Shown here in pieces: positions 12,021 to 24,031 of a stretch of DNA of 64,000 nucleotides. The notes beneath the pieces are model-generated. The model was not told the origin of the DNA and made no database searches. It saw only the letters and a list, made by a program, of their open reading frames with translations. How positions within the stretch are numbered: position 1 is the stretch's first letter; each line of letters opens with the position of its first letter. Position numbers and translations under genes: made by a program. This DNA comes from Ampullaceana balthica (Eukaryota > Mollusca > Gastropoda > Lymnaeidae), in assembly GCA_944989445.1 (NCBI GenBank), contig CALYLW010000013.1, positions 96,566-160,565 on the forward strand, given 5' to 3'.

Positions 12021-12240
12021 TTAGGGTAAAGATTTATATGAGTTGATAAGAATTTTGTTAAAAATCAATATAATAAATTTTGGTGAGTACAATTTAGGGT
12101 AAAGATTAATACGAGTTGATAAGAATTTTGTTAAAAATCAATATAATAAATTTTGGTGAGTACAATTTAGGGTAAAGATTTATATGAGTTGATAAGAATT
12201 TTGTTAAAAATCAATATAATAAATTTTGGTGAGTAAAATT
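12021..12240. repeat. 73-bp tandem repeat, 3 copies
   Basis: Block starting TTTAGGGTAAAGATTTATAT and ending TTTTGGTGAGTACAA, at 12,021, 12,094 and about 12,167. Confidence 0.88.
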
Positions 12241-12535
12241 TAGAGTAAATAGTAACGTAAGTTATAATGTAAATTTAAGGTTTAAAGTTAATATAAGTTT
12301 GAGAGTAAATTTTAGAATTGAAAAGTAATCTTTACCATTGGAGTGACAACATTATTGTTGAGTTTTATCTTTAGCGGTGGAGAGTTACATTGTAAGATGG
12401 TTTGGAATATAAAGGTTTTGGAGTGAGGTTTTTCTGTAGAATTGAGTATAATCTTGTGGGTTGGAAAATAATCTCTTTTGTTGGACAGCTATCTTTAAGC
12501 TGGGTAGCGTTATTTTTTAGGTACACAGTAAATTA

Positions 12536-12957
12536 AACAACCCCGTAAAAACAAAGTTTTTGACTATAAATCCCTTATATATGAGACATAACTAAAAGTA
12601 TTGCTATCTTCAAAAGTGACAAACATTTACAGACTGAAACCGAAATTATCTCCCTTGGCTTTAAAACTAGGTCAAAACTCTAGCAGACGACGACTAAACA
12701 TTCTAAATAGTGATTTATATAGATAAACTAAAAATGCATTAATTTAATTACGGTACGTTCGATCGATCTGAAATTTTGATACGATGCATTGTTAGGTGAG
12801 ACGGGACCGTGTGTCAAATTTCAGCTCGATGGCTTTACTGGAAGTGGGTAATTTTTGACTTTTGTTTTTCCGCGGGATGACGGACGGGACGACGGACGTC
12901 GCGGTCGACGACAATTGAGACGGCGGTGAAGTTAATATAAGGGATTTTAAAAAATCA
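12536..12957 (+). mobile_element. short asymmetric-inverted-repeat element, copy 1
   Basis: Starts AACCCCGTAAAAACAAAG, then ATAAATCCCTTATAT. Ends GTTAATATAAGGGATTT. The inverted pair TAAATCCCTTATAT / ATATAAGGGATTTA is internal by about 27 bp at the left and terminal at the right. Other copies are at 17.4, 21.2-22.6 (three), 39.5-40.4 (two) and 52.4 kb. Such asymmetry is known from Helentron/Helitron2 non-autonomous elements (inference). Confidence 0.7.
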
Positions 12958-12984
12958 TCAATAAAGCCGTTCATTTTGGTGTTG

Positions 12985-15900
12985 TAAAGGATTTCTATAC
13001 AACCTTTGACACTGTCAATCTATTTACATACAACCTTTGACACTGTCAATCTATTTACATACAACCTTTGACACTGTCAATCTATTTACATACAACCTTT
13101 GACACTGTCAATCTATTTACATACAACCTTTAACACTGTCAATCTATTTATTTAAAACCTTTGACACTGTCAATCTATTTACATACAACCTTTGACACTG
13201 TCAATCTATTTACATATAACCTTTGACACTGTCAATCTATTTACATACAACTTTTGACACTGTCAATTTATTTACATACAACCTTTGAGACTGTCAATCT
13301 ATTTACATACAACCTTTGACACTGTCAATTTATTTACATACAACCTTTGACACTGTCAATCTATTTACATACAAACTTTGACACTGTCAATCTATTAACA
13401 TACAACCTTTGATTAATTCAGACACTGTCAATCTATTTACATACAATCTTTGATTAATTCAGACAATGTCAATCTATTTACATACAATCTTTGATTAATT
13501 CAGACAATGTTAATCTATTTAAATACAACCTTTGTTTAATTCAGACAATGTCAATCTATTTACATACAATCTTTGATTAATTCAGATAATGTCGATCTAT
13601 TGACATACAACCTTTGATTAATTCAGACACTGTCAATCTATTTACATACAACCTTTGACAATGTCAATCTATTTACATACAACCTTTGACACTGTCAATC
13701 TTTTTACATACAACCTTTGACATTGTCAATCTATTTACACACAACCTTTGACACTGTCAATCTATTTACATACAACCTTTGACACTGTCAATCTATTTAC
13801 ATATAACCTTTGACACTGTCAATCTATTTACATACAAACTTTGACACTGTCAATCTATTTACATACAACCTTTTATTAATTCAGACACTGTCAATCTATT
13901 TACATACAATCTTTGATTATTCAGACAATGTCAATCTATTTACATACAATCTTTGATTAATTCAGACAATGTTAATCTATCTAAATACAACCTTTGATTA
14001 ATTCAGACAATGTCAATCTATTTACATACAACCTTTGATTAATTCAGACACTGTCAATCTATTTACATACAACCTTTGACACTGTCAATCTATTTACATA
14101 CAACCTTTGACAATGTCAATCTATTTACATACAACCTTTGACACTGTCAATCTATTTACATACAACGTTTGACACTGTCAATCTATTTACATACAATCTT
14201 TGATTAATTCAGACAATGTTAATCTATTTAAATACAACCTTTGATTAATTCAGACAATGTCAATCTATTTACATACAATCTTTGATTAATTCAGACACTG
14301 TCAATCTATTTACATACAACCTTTGATTAATTCTGACACTGTCAATCTATTTACATACAACCTTTGATTAATTCAGACACTGTCAATCTAATTACATACA
14401 ACCTTTGATTAATTCTGACACTGTCAATCTATTTACATACAACCTTTGATTAATTCTGACACTGTCAATCTATGTACATACAACCTTTGATTAATTCAGA
14501 CACTGTCAATCTATTTACATACAATCTTTGATTAATTCAGACACTGTTGTTCTATTTACATATAACCTTTGATTAATCCAGACACTGTCAATCTATTTAC
14601 ATATAATCTTTGATTAATTCAGATAATGTCGATCTATTTACATACAACCTTTGATTAATTCTGACACTGTCAATCTATTTACATACAACCTTTGATTAAT
14701 TCAGACACTCTCAATCTATTTACATACAACCTTTGATTAATTCAGAAACAGTCAATCTATTTACATACAACCTTTGACACTGTCAATCTATTTACATACA
14801 ACCTTTGACAATGTTAATCTATTTACATACAACCTTTGACACTGTCAATCTATTTACATACAACGTTTGACACAGTAAATCTATTTACATACAATCTTTG
14901 ATTAATTCAGACAATGTTAATCTATTTAAATACAACCTTTGATTAATTCAGACAATGTCAATCTATTTACATACAATCTTTGATTAATTCAGACACTGTC
15001 AATCTATTTACATACAACCTTTGATTAATTCTGACACTGTCAATCTATTTACATACAACCTTTGATTAATTCAGAAACTGTCAATCTAATTACATACAAC
15101 CTTTGATTAATTCTGACACTGTCAATCTATTTACATACAACCTTTGATTAATTCTGACACTGTCAATCTATGTACATACAACCTTTGATTAATTCAGACA
15201 CTGTCAATCTATTTACATACAATCTTTGATTAATTCAGACACTGTTGTTCTATTTACATATAACCTTTGATTAATCCAGACACTGTCAATCTATTTACAT
15301 ATAATCTTTGATTAATTCAGATAATGTCGATCTATTTACATACAACCTTTGATTAATTCTGACACTGTCAATCTATTTACATACAACCTTTGATTAATTC
15401 AGACACTGTCAATCTATTTACATACAACCTTTGATTAATTCTGACACTGTCAATCTATTTATATACAACCTTTGACACTGTCAATCTATTTACATACAAC
15501 CTTTGACACTGTCAATCTATTTACACACAACCTTTGACACTGCCAATCTATTTACATACAACCTTTGACACTGTCAATCTATTTACATACAACCTTTGAC
15601 ACTGTCAATCTATTTACATACAACCTTTGACACTGTCAATCTATTTACATACAACCTTTGACACTGTCAATCTATTTACATACAAACTTTGACACTGTCA
15701 ATCTATTTACATACAAATTTTGACACTGTCAATCTATTTACATACAACCTTTGATTAATTCAGACACTGTCAATCTATTTACATACAATCTTTGATTAAT
15801 TCAGACAATGTCGATCTATTTACATACAACCTTTGATTAATTCAGACACTCTCAATCTATTTACATACAACCTTTGATTAATTCAGACACTGTCAATCTA

Positions 15901-16715
15901 TTTACATACAACTTATGATTAATTCTGACACTGTCTATCTATTTACATATAACCTTTGACACTGTCAATCTATTTACATACAACCTTTGACACTGTCAAT
16001 CTATTTACATACAACCTTTGACACTGTCAATCTATTTACATACAACCTTTGACACTGTCAATATATTTACATACAACCTTTGACACTGTCAATCTATTTA
16101 CATACAACCTTTGACACTGTCAATCTATTTACATACAACCTTTGACACTGTCAATCTATTTACATACAACCTTTGACACTGTCAATCTATTTACATACAA
16201 CCTTTGACACTGTCAATCTATTTACATACAATCTTTGATTAATTCAGACAATGTTAATCTATTTAAATACAATCTTTGATTAATTCAGACAATGTCAATC
16301 TATTTACATACAATCTTTGATTAATTGAGATAATGTCGATCTATTTAAATACAACCTTTGATTAATTCAATGTCAATCTATTTACATACAATCTTTGATT
16401 AATTCAGATAATGTCGATCTATTTACATACAACCTTTGATTAATTCAGACACTGTCAATCTATTTACATACAACATTTGATTAATTCAGACACTGTCAAT
16501 CTATTTACATACAACCTTTGATTAATCCAGACACTGTCAATCTATTTACATACAATCTTTGATTAATTCAGGCACTGTCAATCTAGTTACATACAATCTT
16601 TGATTAATTCAGACACTGTCAATCTAGTTACAAACAATCTTTGATTAATTCAGACACTGTCAATCTATTTACATACAATCTTTGATTAATTCTGACCCTG
16701 TCTGACTATTTACAA
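12985..16715. repeat. 3.7-kb minisatellite with 31- and 41-bp units
   Basis: Basic unit ACACTGTCAATCTATTTACA plus TACAACCTTTG (about 31 bp), and a longer form with an inserted ATTAATTCAG (about 41 bp), in mixed order. A 698-bp higher-order period is visible: rare variants at 14,166 and 14,546 recur at 14,864 and 15,244. The array ends about 60 bp from the exon 9 donor. Confidence 0.95.
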
Positions 16716-16773
16716 AAATTATTAACAGCTGTATACAGACAATACGGAAACTGATGATTTATTTCAAACTTAC

Positions 16774-16900
16774 GGGTTGCATCTCGACAGGTACTGATTT
16801 TGATTGATATCTTCATGACGTCATTGATGTCCTGGGTTATCTCATCGTAACAGTTACACGTTTGGATGATGAGATTTTGTTGACAGATCTTCAGACAAGT
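16774..16900 (-). CDS. DEG/ENaC exon 9: thumb cysteines CLKIC and CNCYDE
   Basis: 127 bp, acceptor GTTCCCAG, donor ACCC then GTAAGT. Encodes TCLKICQQNLIIQTCNCYDE, matching the C-x3-C...C-x-C pattern of the DEG/ENaC thumb, then ITQDINDVMKISIKI and ISTCRDAT with one base of a split codon. Confidence 0.92.
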
Positions 16901-17300
16901 CTGGGAACATGAGAAATATGGTCTTTGATCAGTCGACATATGGGAACATGAGATATATGGTCTTTGATCAAATCAGTCGACGTATGGGAACATGAGAAAT
17001 ATGGTCTTTGGTCAGTCGACGTATGGGAACATGAGAAATATGGTCTTTGATCAGTCGACGTATGGGAACATGAGAAATATGGTCTTTGATCAGTCGACGT
17101 ATGGGAACATGAGAAATATGGTCTTTGATCAGTCGACGTATGGGAACATGAGAAATATGGTCTTTGATCAGTCGACGTATGGGAACATGAGAAATATGGT
17201 CTTTGATCAGTCGACGTATGGGAACATGAGAAATATGGTCTTTGATCAGTCGACGTATGGGAACATGAGAAATATGGTCTTTGATCAGTCGACGTATGGC
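16901..17300. repeat. 39-bp minisatellite at the exon 9 acceptor, about 10 copies
   Basis: Plus-strand unit GTCGACGTATGGGAACATGA plus GAAATATGGTCTTTGATCA. On the gene strand it carries the pyrimidine-rich ATTTCTCATGTTCCCA of the real exon 9 acceptor, but ends ..CCAT where the exon has ..CCAG. The array touches the exon edge. Confidence 0.93.
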
Positions 17301-17387
17301 TGGATTGAGTATGTAAAGTTTTCATATGTTGAACTTATATGTGCTAGTCGTTTAATGCTTTAAATGAATTGAGCTAATACTTATTTT

Positions 17388-17888
17388 TTAAAATCCTTTA
17401 TATTAACTCGTGGTGTCTGCGGCCGACCTTGCTTGCTTGCTTGCTTGTCGCCAAAACTTTTGATCGATTTTTAACCCACTTGCTCGCAAGATAGCGAGCT
17501 GAAATTTTGCAGGCTGTTTCGTACCGATGATAAAAACAATGTATCAAAATTTCAGATCGATCGCATGTACCGTAATTAAATTATTGATTTTTTAGATTAT
17601 TTTATTTATTCCTATGTATCATGCTATTTTTTGAGATAGAGCGTCGCGGTGCGTATTATATTGAACAACCTTTCTGTCGCGCAATAAGGTGCGTATTTTA
17701 CTGACAACACTTTTTATAAACCTATTCCTGATCGGTGCGCATTATATTAAACACGTTTTACGACACAACTGCAATTTTGTATTTTTGGATGGTCTTGCGC
17801 TGCGTGTTATAATGAACATTCTTTTAGTTACGTCTCATACGTAAAGGATTTATAGTCAAAAACTTGGTTTTTTACGGGTTGTTTTTAT
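17388..17888 (-). mobile_element. short asymmetric-inverted-repeat element, copy 2 (diverged subfamily)
   Basis: Reverse orientation: begins ATCCTTTATATTAACTCG and ends GACTATAAATCC... on the other strand. It has a CTTGCTTGCTTG tract. Most similar to the copy at 52,380-52,835, with which it shares an inner part containing GTTGTGTCGTAAAAC (reverse strand). Confidence 0.68.
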
Positions 17889-18611
17889 TTAAACTTCAAA
17901 AATAAGTTATAAAAAAAAACAATTGTATGCTCTATGCTGTTGTATGATATAAATGTACATCAGCAAAGTGATACATTTTAACTAATATTTACAGTCCTAG
18001 AGGATAAAATGTAAAAGTTTATGGCTTTAATTCTTCCTGATATAAATCAATACAGTGGTGCCTCCGTATACATCTGCTTTGGAATACGTCCAACCTGTTA
18101 TACGTCCTGTTTGGACGCGAGACATTCTGTTTGGAATACGACAAGATTGCTACAAGCAAATTTTAGACGAATTCCCCTCTTCCTCCCTCGTCACATGTCA
18201 TCACAAAAAGTTACGCCCTCTGAAACATGACCCCCCTCCTACCCACGAAGCGGCGCCCCCCATCCAAAAAAAAACAACAACAACAAAAAACAACCCGAAT
18301 TTCCTATTTAGAAATGGGCATGTTACAAATCACTTTATTGTAATTTTACTTTGTATTTTATCTTAGTCTGTAATCTGTTATTATCATAACAAGAGTGAAG
18401 TCATTTAAAATGTTATTAAATAAATCAAATATTGAACTGAATTTTTTTTAAAAATGTTCGCTTTGTTTCATGTGACGTCACAGTTCTTAAACCTCCCCTC
18501 CCCTTAGTCACACATAGTCCCAATTATGTGACCCCCTCTCTCTCCCCCACCCAGTGCGTGTCGTCATTATTTATGGACGTCTCCTATGAGTCAAATTGAC
18601 ACATCGAGCAT

Positions 18612-18870
18612 GCGCGTAACTTGTAGGAATGACAGCACACTGCGCGTTACTCAAGTGTGTTAGTACGGCAGTAGAAATGACAGCACACTGCACGTTAATC
18701 AAATGTGTTAGTACGGCAGTAGAAATGACAGCACACTGCGAGTTACTCAAGTGTGTTAGTGCGGCAGTAGAAATGACAGCACACTGCGCGTTACTCAAGT
18801 GTGTTAGTACAGCAGTAGAATTGACAGCACACTGCGCGTTACTCAAGTGTGTTAGTACGGCAGTTGAAAC
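18612..18870. repeat. 48-bp tandem repeat, about 5 copies
   Basis: Unit GACAGCACACTGCGCGTTAC then TCAAGTGTGTTAGTACGGCA then GTAGAAAT. Divisible by 3, hence long open frames on both strands that are not genes. Confidence 0.92.
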
Positions 18871-19504
18871 CATACAGTGAACAACTCGCGCAATGAATAA
18901 ATTATCACGTGATTTTGTGTTTTTCTAGTAAATTATGAGTAGCATCCACTTAACAAGAGTCCTAAGCAAGTTAATGAGATCAGAAGACGAACAAAAGGTT
19001 AGGATCACCATGGAGTTGAAGAAAAAACAGTATTGTTTTTAAAGGATGAAATTTGCCTGCGCGTCTGGGACTTAGTTGTGGGATTTAGTTGTAGGACTTC
19101 GTTGTGGGACCTAGTTGTGGGACTTAGCTGTGGGACTTAGTTGTGGGACTTAGTTGCAGCATAACGAACACGGAGATCGACGATTTCTTTGATTGTTAAA
19201 AACAAAGACTTTATTAAATGGGCAAATTTTGCAAAAGGCTGAAATCGATTACAAATCAAAGATCAAGAACATTAGAACATTTTGAAAAATTGTTTTTGAT
19301 CCGGATAACAGGAAAAGAGAAACAAAATTTGTCTAAGTTCTTTTTATTGATGTATTTTGGTATATTACAACCAATTCAATAAATATATAATCTGTAAATA
19401 ACAATAAGATTTTTTTTTCTCATGGGAATTTTTAATAATTTTCCTTCTATTTCTTATGGGAAAATACATTCGGTTTACGTCCAATTTGGTATAAGTCCAA
19501 GCGT

Positions 19505-19705
19505 CCTGAACATATTAAGGACGTATACCGAGGTACCATTGAACATATTAAGGACGAATACCAAGGTACCATTGAACATATTAAGGACGTATACCAAGGT
19601 ACCATTGAACATATTAAAACGTATACCGAGGTACCATTGAACATATTAAGGACGTATACCGAGGTACCATTGAACATATTAAGGACGTATACCGAGGTAC
19701 CATTG
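19505..19705. repeat. 33-bp tandem repeat of a transposon terminus, 6 copies
   Basis: Unit ACATATTAAGGACGTATACC plus GAGGTACCATTGA is the right terminal inverted repeat of the enclosing Tc1-like element repeated head to tail; only the last copy is followed by the TA target site. One unit has a small deletion. Confidence 0.88.
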
Positions 19706-19749
19706 TAATAATAAGCCCTGGCAAGATTTCTTTGGTATAAATAGATACT

Positions 19750-20289
19750 TGTATATGTATGGAACTTTTATTTTTCAATTACATTTGTGTATTTAATCTT
19801 GTATTACACTTACATTTCTGGTTGCATTTAATCTTTCTTACACTTACATTTCTGGTTGTATTTAATCTTTCTTACACTTACATTTCTGGTTGTATTTAAT
19901 CTTTCTTACACTTACATTTCTCGTGTATTTAATATTGTATTACACTTACATTTCTGATGTATTTAATCTTGTATTACACTTTCATTTCTGGTGTCTTAAA
20001 ATCTTGTATTAAACTTAGATTTATGATGTATTTAATCTTGTATTACACTTACATTCTGGTGTATTTAATCTTGTATTACACTTACATTTCTTGTGTATAT
20101 AATCTTGCATTACACTTACATTTCTGCTGTATTTAATCTTGTATTACACTTACATTTCTTGTGTATTTAATCTTGTATTACACTTACATTTCTGATGTAT
20201 TTAATCTTGTATTACACTTACATTTCTTGTGTATTTAATCTTGTATTACACTTACATTTCTGGTTTATTTTATCTTGTATTACACTTAC
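19750..20289. repeat. 34-bp minisatellite carrying the exon 8 donor, about 15 copies
   Basis: On the gene strand each unit reads CAAGATTAAATACACCAGAA then AT|GTAAGTGTAATA. The first 22 bases match the last 22 of exon 8 (one mismatch) and the rest matches its intron start. Most units keep an intact GTAAGT; a few have lost it. Confidence 0.93.
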
Positions 20290-20379
20290 ATTTCTGGTGT
20301 ATTTAATATTGTAAGTTTGCTTGAAGTCATCCACAGATTTACAGGGGCCGTAATCACCGTCAAGACGGGTAATTTGCAT
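20290..20379 (-). CDS. DEG/ENaC exon 8: ITRLDGDYGPCKS segment
   Basis: 90 bp, phase 0 at both ends, acceptor TTTTCTCAG, donor AGAAAT then GTAAGT. Encodes MQITRLDGDYGPCKSVDDF and QTYNIKYTRN. With exon 7 it reads IGLRQMQITRL, a conserved family stretch before the thumb cysteines. The last 22 exon bases plus the donor are repeated in the adjoining array. Confidence 0.9.
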
Positions 20380-20499
20380 CTGAGAAAAGACCAAGATAAT
20401 TAATGATGAAATCAATAGTCTGGCGATCAACTTAAGGTAAAAAGAAAAAATGCGGCCGGCAATAGCCCCAGGTTTCGCACAACTGATATAGAGTATCAA

Positions 20500-20878
20500 T
20501 CAAGTCTCACCTGTCTAAGTCATAGGTGAGGAAATATTGTTTTTTATCTATATAGAGTATAAATCAAGTCTCACCTGTCTAAGTCATAGGTCAGGAAATA
20601 TTGTTTTTATCTATATAGAGTATCAATCAAGAAAAACCTGTCTAAGTCCTAGGTGAGGAAATATTGTTTTTATCTATATAGAGTATCAAGCAAGTCTCAC
20701 CTGTCTAAGTCCTAGGTGAGGAAATATTGTTTTTATCTATATAGAGTATCAAGCAAGTCTCACCTGTCCAAGTCCTAGGTGAGGAAATATTGTTTTTATC
20801 TATATAGAGTATCAATCAAGTCTCACCTGTCTAAGTCATAGGTGAGGAAATATTGTTTTTATCTATATAGAGTGTATT
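20500..20878. repeat. left part of a split 63-bp minisatellite carrying the exon 7 donor
   Basis: Same unit as at 32,727-33,250 (GAGTATCAATCAAGTCTCAC then CTGTCTAAGTCCTAGGTGAG). Separated from that block by the 11.8-kb transposon nest, so the two parts were probably one array before insertion. Confidence 0.9.
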
Positions 20879-21202
20879 AGTGCGTGTAGGGGTTGGCTTT
20901 TACGGGGCCCGGAAGATAAGTAGGGTTGCGGAAGTGGCTGCGACTTGAAACTGACTAACCCCGGCGAAATCGCCAAAACATATGCACTGGAACCCTCCGG
21001 ACAACTGGAGGGTGGGGCATGGCCTCACCGAGAGGCCAGGTGCTGGGTGTGGGAGTAGGCACATACCCAAGATTGCCCGGCTAGGAACGCCGAAGACAGG
21101 AAGACCCTCTGGGCAAGGGGCGGAACGCACACGGACCGTCCTCAATGGGTTGAAGATTTCTACCTACTCCCCTCTCTATTCTATGGTTCATATATCGAAT
21201 AA

Positions 21203-22640
21203 AACAAACCCGTAAAAACAAAGTTTTTGACTATAAATCCCTTATATATGAGACATAACTAACAGTATTGATTATTTTCAAACATTTACAGACTGACACC
21301 GAGTGATGTCCCTTGTCTTTAATAAATGGGGGTGGGATGTGAGGGGGTGTCGGCATGACGGTCGGCGTCAACACGACGGTCGGCGTCAACTCAAACTCAC
21401 GTGAAACTGGAAGAAAAAAAACAATAACAAACAGTGAATTTTGAATTACATACCTCATATAAGGATAAACTTAAAATGCATTAATTTAATTACGGTACGT
21501 TCGATCGATCTGAAATTTTGATACGATGCATTGTTAGGTCAGACGGGTCCGTGTGCCAAATTTCAGTTCGATCGGATCATGGGAAGTGGGTCATTTTTGA
21601 CTTCTGTTGTTCCGCCCGCCCGCCGAGCCCAAGACAGAGAGAGAGAGAGACGGCCGCGAAGTTAATATAAGGGATTTAAAAAACAAACCCGTAAAAACAA
21701 AGTTTTTGACTATAAATCCCTTATATATGAGACATAACTAACAGTATTGATTATTTTCAAACATTTACAGACTCACACCGAGTGATGTCCCTTGTCTTTA
21801 ATAAATGGGGGTGGGATGTGAGGGGGTGTCGGCACGACGGTCGGCGTCAACACGACGGTCGGCGTCAACTCAAACTCACGTGAAACTGGAAGAAAAAAAC
21901 AATAAACAAACAGTGAATTTTGAATTACATACCTCATATAAGGATAAACTAAAAATGCATTAATTTAATTACGGTACGTTCGATCGATCTGAAATTTTGA
22001 TACGATGCATTGTTAGGTCAGACGGGTCCGTGTGCCAAATTTCAGTTCGATCGGATCATGGGAAGTGGGTCATTTTTGACTTCTGTTGTTCCGCCCGCCC
22101 GCCGAGCCCAAGACAGAGAGAGAGAGAGACGGCCGCGAAGTTAATATAAGGGATTTAAAAAACAAACCCGTAAAAACAAAGTTTTTGACTATAAATCCCT
22201 TATATATGAGACATAACTAACAGTATTGATTATTTTCAAACATTTACAGACTCACACCGAGTGATGTCCCTTGTCTTTAATAAATGGGGGTGGGATGTGA
22301 GGGGGTGTCGGCACGACGGTCGGCGTCAACACGACGGTCGGCGTCAACTCAAACTCACGCGAAACTGGAAGAAAAAAAACAATAAACAAACAGTGAATTT
22401 TGAATTACATACCTCATATTAGGATAAACTAAAAATGCATTAATTTAATTACGGTACCTTCGATCGATCTGAAATTTTGATACGATGCATTGTTAGGTCA
22501 GACGGGTCCGTGTGCCAAATTTCAGTTCGATCGGATCATGGGAAGTGGGTCATTTTTTACTTCTGTTTTTCCGCCCGCCCGCCGAGCCCAAGACAGAGAG
22601 AGAGAGACGGCCGCGAAGTTAATATAAGGGATTTAAAAAG
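21203..22640 (+). mobile_element. three head-to-tail copies of the short asymmetric-inverted-repeat element
   Basis: Copies at about 21,203-21,676, 21,684-22,158 and 22,166-22,640, nearly identical (about 481-bp period). Each runs from CCCGTAAAAACAAAGTTTTT to GTTAATATAAGGGATTTAAA. They interrupt the 5' part of the LINE. Confidence 0.85.
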
Positions 22641-22776
22641 CAGGTCCCGGAATGGACCTTCTAAACCCCTTCTCGGCGGATGGTGGTACGTCGGGTCGGT
22701 TGGCTACCCCCCCTCTTAGAGGCATGGTGACGAACGACAGGCCATGTCCAAGCGGTCAATCGGTGACTGGCCGTCC

Positions 22777-23836
22777 TTGTATGGGTGCGAAGGGCCATCC
22801 TGAACAGGCCCGGGTAGTTTTACAGTTGAAAGTCTGTGGCATAAGGCAAAAGGCACACGAAGTAACCAAAATACTCCACGAACGAAAAGTGGATGTAGCA
22901 CTTTCAAAGAAACGCTCCTTAAGGGAAAGCCGTTCCATATCACTGGTTACTCGCTATACCATTGCAAGTGTGACAGGCGATGTCGAGGTCTTGCCACAGC
23001 GGTCCAGAATGATTTAACGATGGAGCTGCTACAGCTGTAACAGCAACACTGATACTCTCACCGTGAGAGTTTTCAAAGGCGACGTTGGCTTTACAATCAC
23101 GAACGTCTATAATACGCCCAGAAATCCAATCGCACTTCCAGTTAGGGAAGATGTCATTTTTGGAAGAACGATAATAGCAGGAGACTTTAATGCACAGTCT
23201 CCTGACTGGGGCTATGCCGAACGGAATGCGTCAGGCCGCTACACCGAGGATATCTGTATTAATACGAATCTCATCAGGCTGCAATACGCAGATAGTTAAC
23301 CGACACTACTGCACACGGGGCACAGCACGGAGTCCCGCCCAGATCTAACACTTATATCCGCTGACCTAGAGTCGAAGCATAGACTGGAAGTCTTAAAGGA
23401 AGGAGGTAGCGATCATCTACCAATCCTGATTGAATTTGTGCTTGGTGCAGGCAAACCTCGATTTGAAAGAAGGCATTGGCAGTTCCGTAAGGCCGATTTG
23501 GATGCCACCTACGGGCAGTTTATTGACACAATCCTTGGGGTTGCGAGGCGAACGATCCCAAGGATTAACGGGAAACAGAAGTTCAGACCTCACTGGGACA
23601 TGAGTTTGACAGATTTGGTGAAACAACGAGCAAAAGCACGGAAAAAGTCAGCCAGGCTGAAGACACCCGAAGCTCGTAGGGCGTACAATGGACTGACGAC
23701 TGAAGTCCGGGCCGCGGTCGACAAAGCGAAGAAGGCGAAATGGGTAAATACGTGCGAAAAACTCGACCTCGTAGACGGAAGAAAAGTTTGGCGGCTCTTA
23801 GATGCATTATCTGGCGCGGGGAAGACAAAGAATTGA
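22777..23836 (+). pseudogene. LINE endonuclease domain, frameshifted
   Basis: APE-type endonuclease of the I-group LINE. Visible pieces: an N-terminal LQLKVCGIRQKAHEVTKIL, then IIAGDFNAQSPDWGYAERNA (the GDFNAH box with Gln for His), RPDLTLISADL, and GGSDHLPILIEF with the SDH triad. The domain spans three frames with stops near 23,018 and 23,299, so it is broken. In life it nicks target DNA to prime reverse transcription. Confidence 0.82.
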
Positions 23837-24031
23837 AACCCTTTGACGACACCAAAGGGCCAAAGGGCTAGAGAAGTTAATCGTGCACGAGCGCTAAACA
23901 AACACTTTGCCCAGGTTAACAAGAAAGGCGCCAGATCTGATTTTAGCCGAACAATCGACCGAATGCGCAAAGAGGGCTCAAGGAGACAAAGCAAGGGCCC
24001 TTAACTAGAGGTCTTCGCGGTCCCCTTCACA

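Larger units (their letters stand above)
18053..19705. mobile_element. Tc1/mariner superfamily element (Tigger/pogo-like), degenerate
   Basis: Left end CAGTGGTGCCTCCGTATAC and right end GTATACCGAGGTACCATTG are inverted repeats, flanked by TA on both sides (18,051-18,052; 19,706-19,707). A short frame near 18,935-19,040 (SEDEQKVRITMELKKK) faintly resembles the helix-turn-helix start of Tigger-type transposases. Two tandem arrays lie inside: a 48-bp repeat and a repeat of its own right terminus. Confidence 0.75.

Noticed and set aside
20982..21215. Small GC-rich gene before the short elements
   Set aside because: More likely the 5' region of the LINE, since the LINE target duplication starts at 20,879 and the LINE resumes after the insertions.
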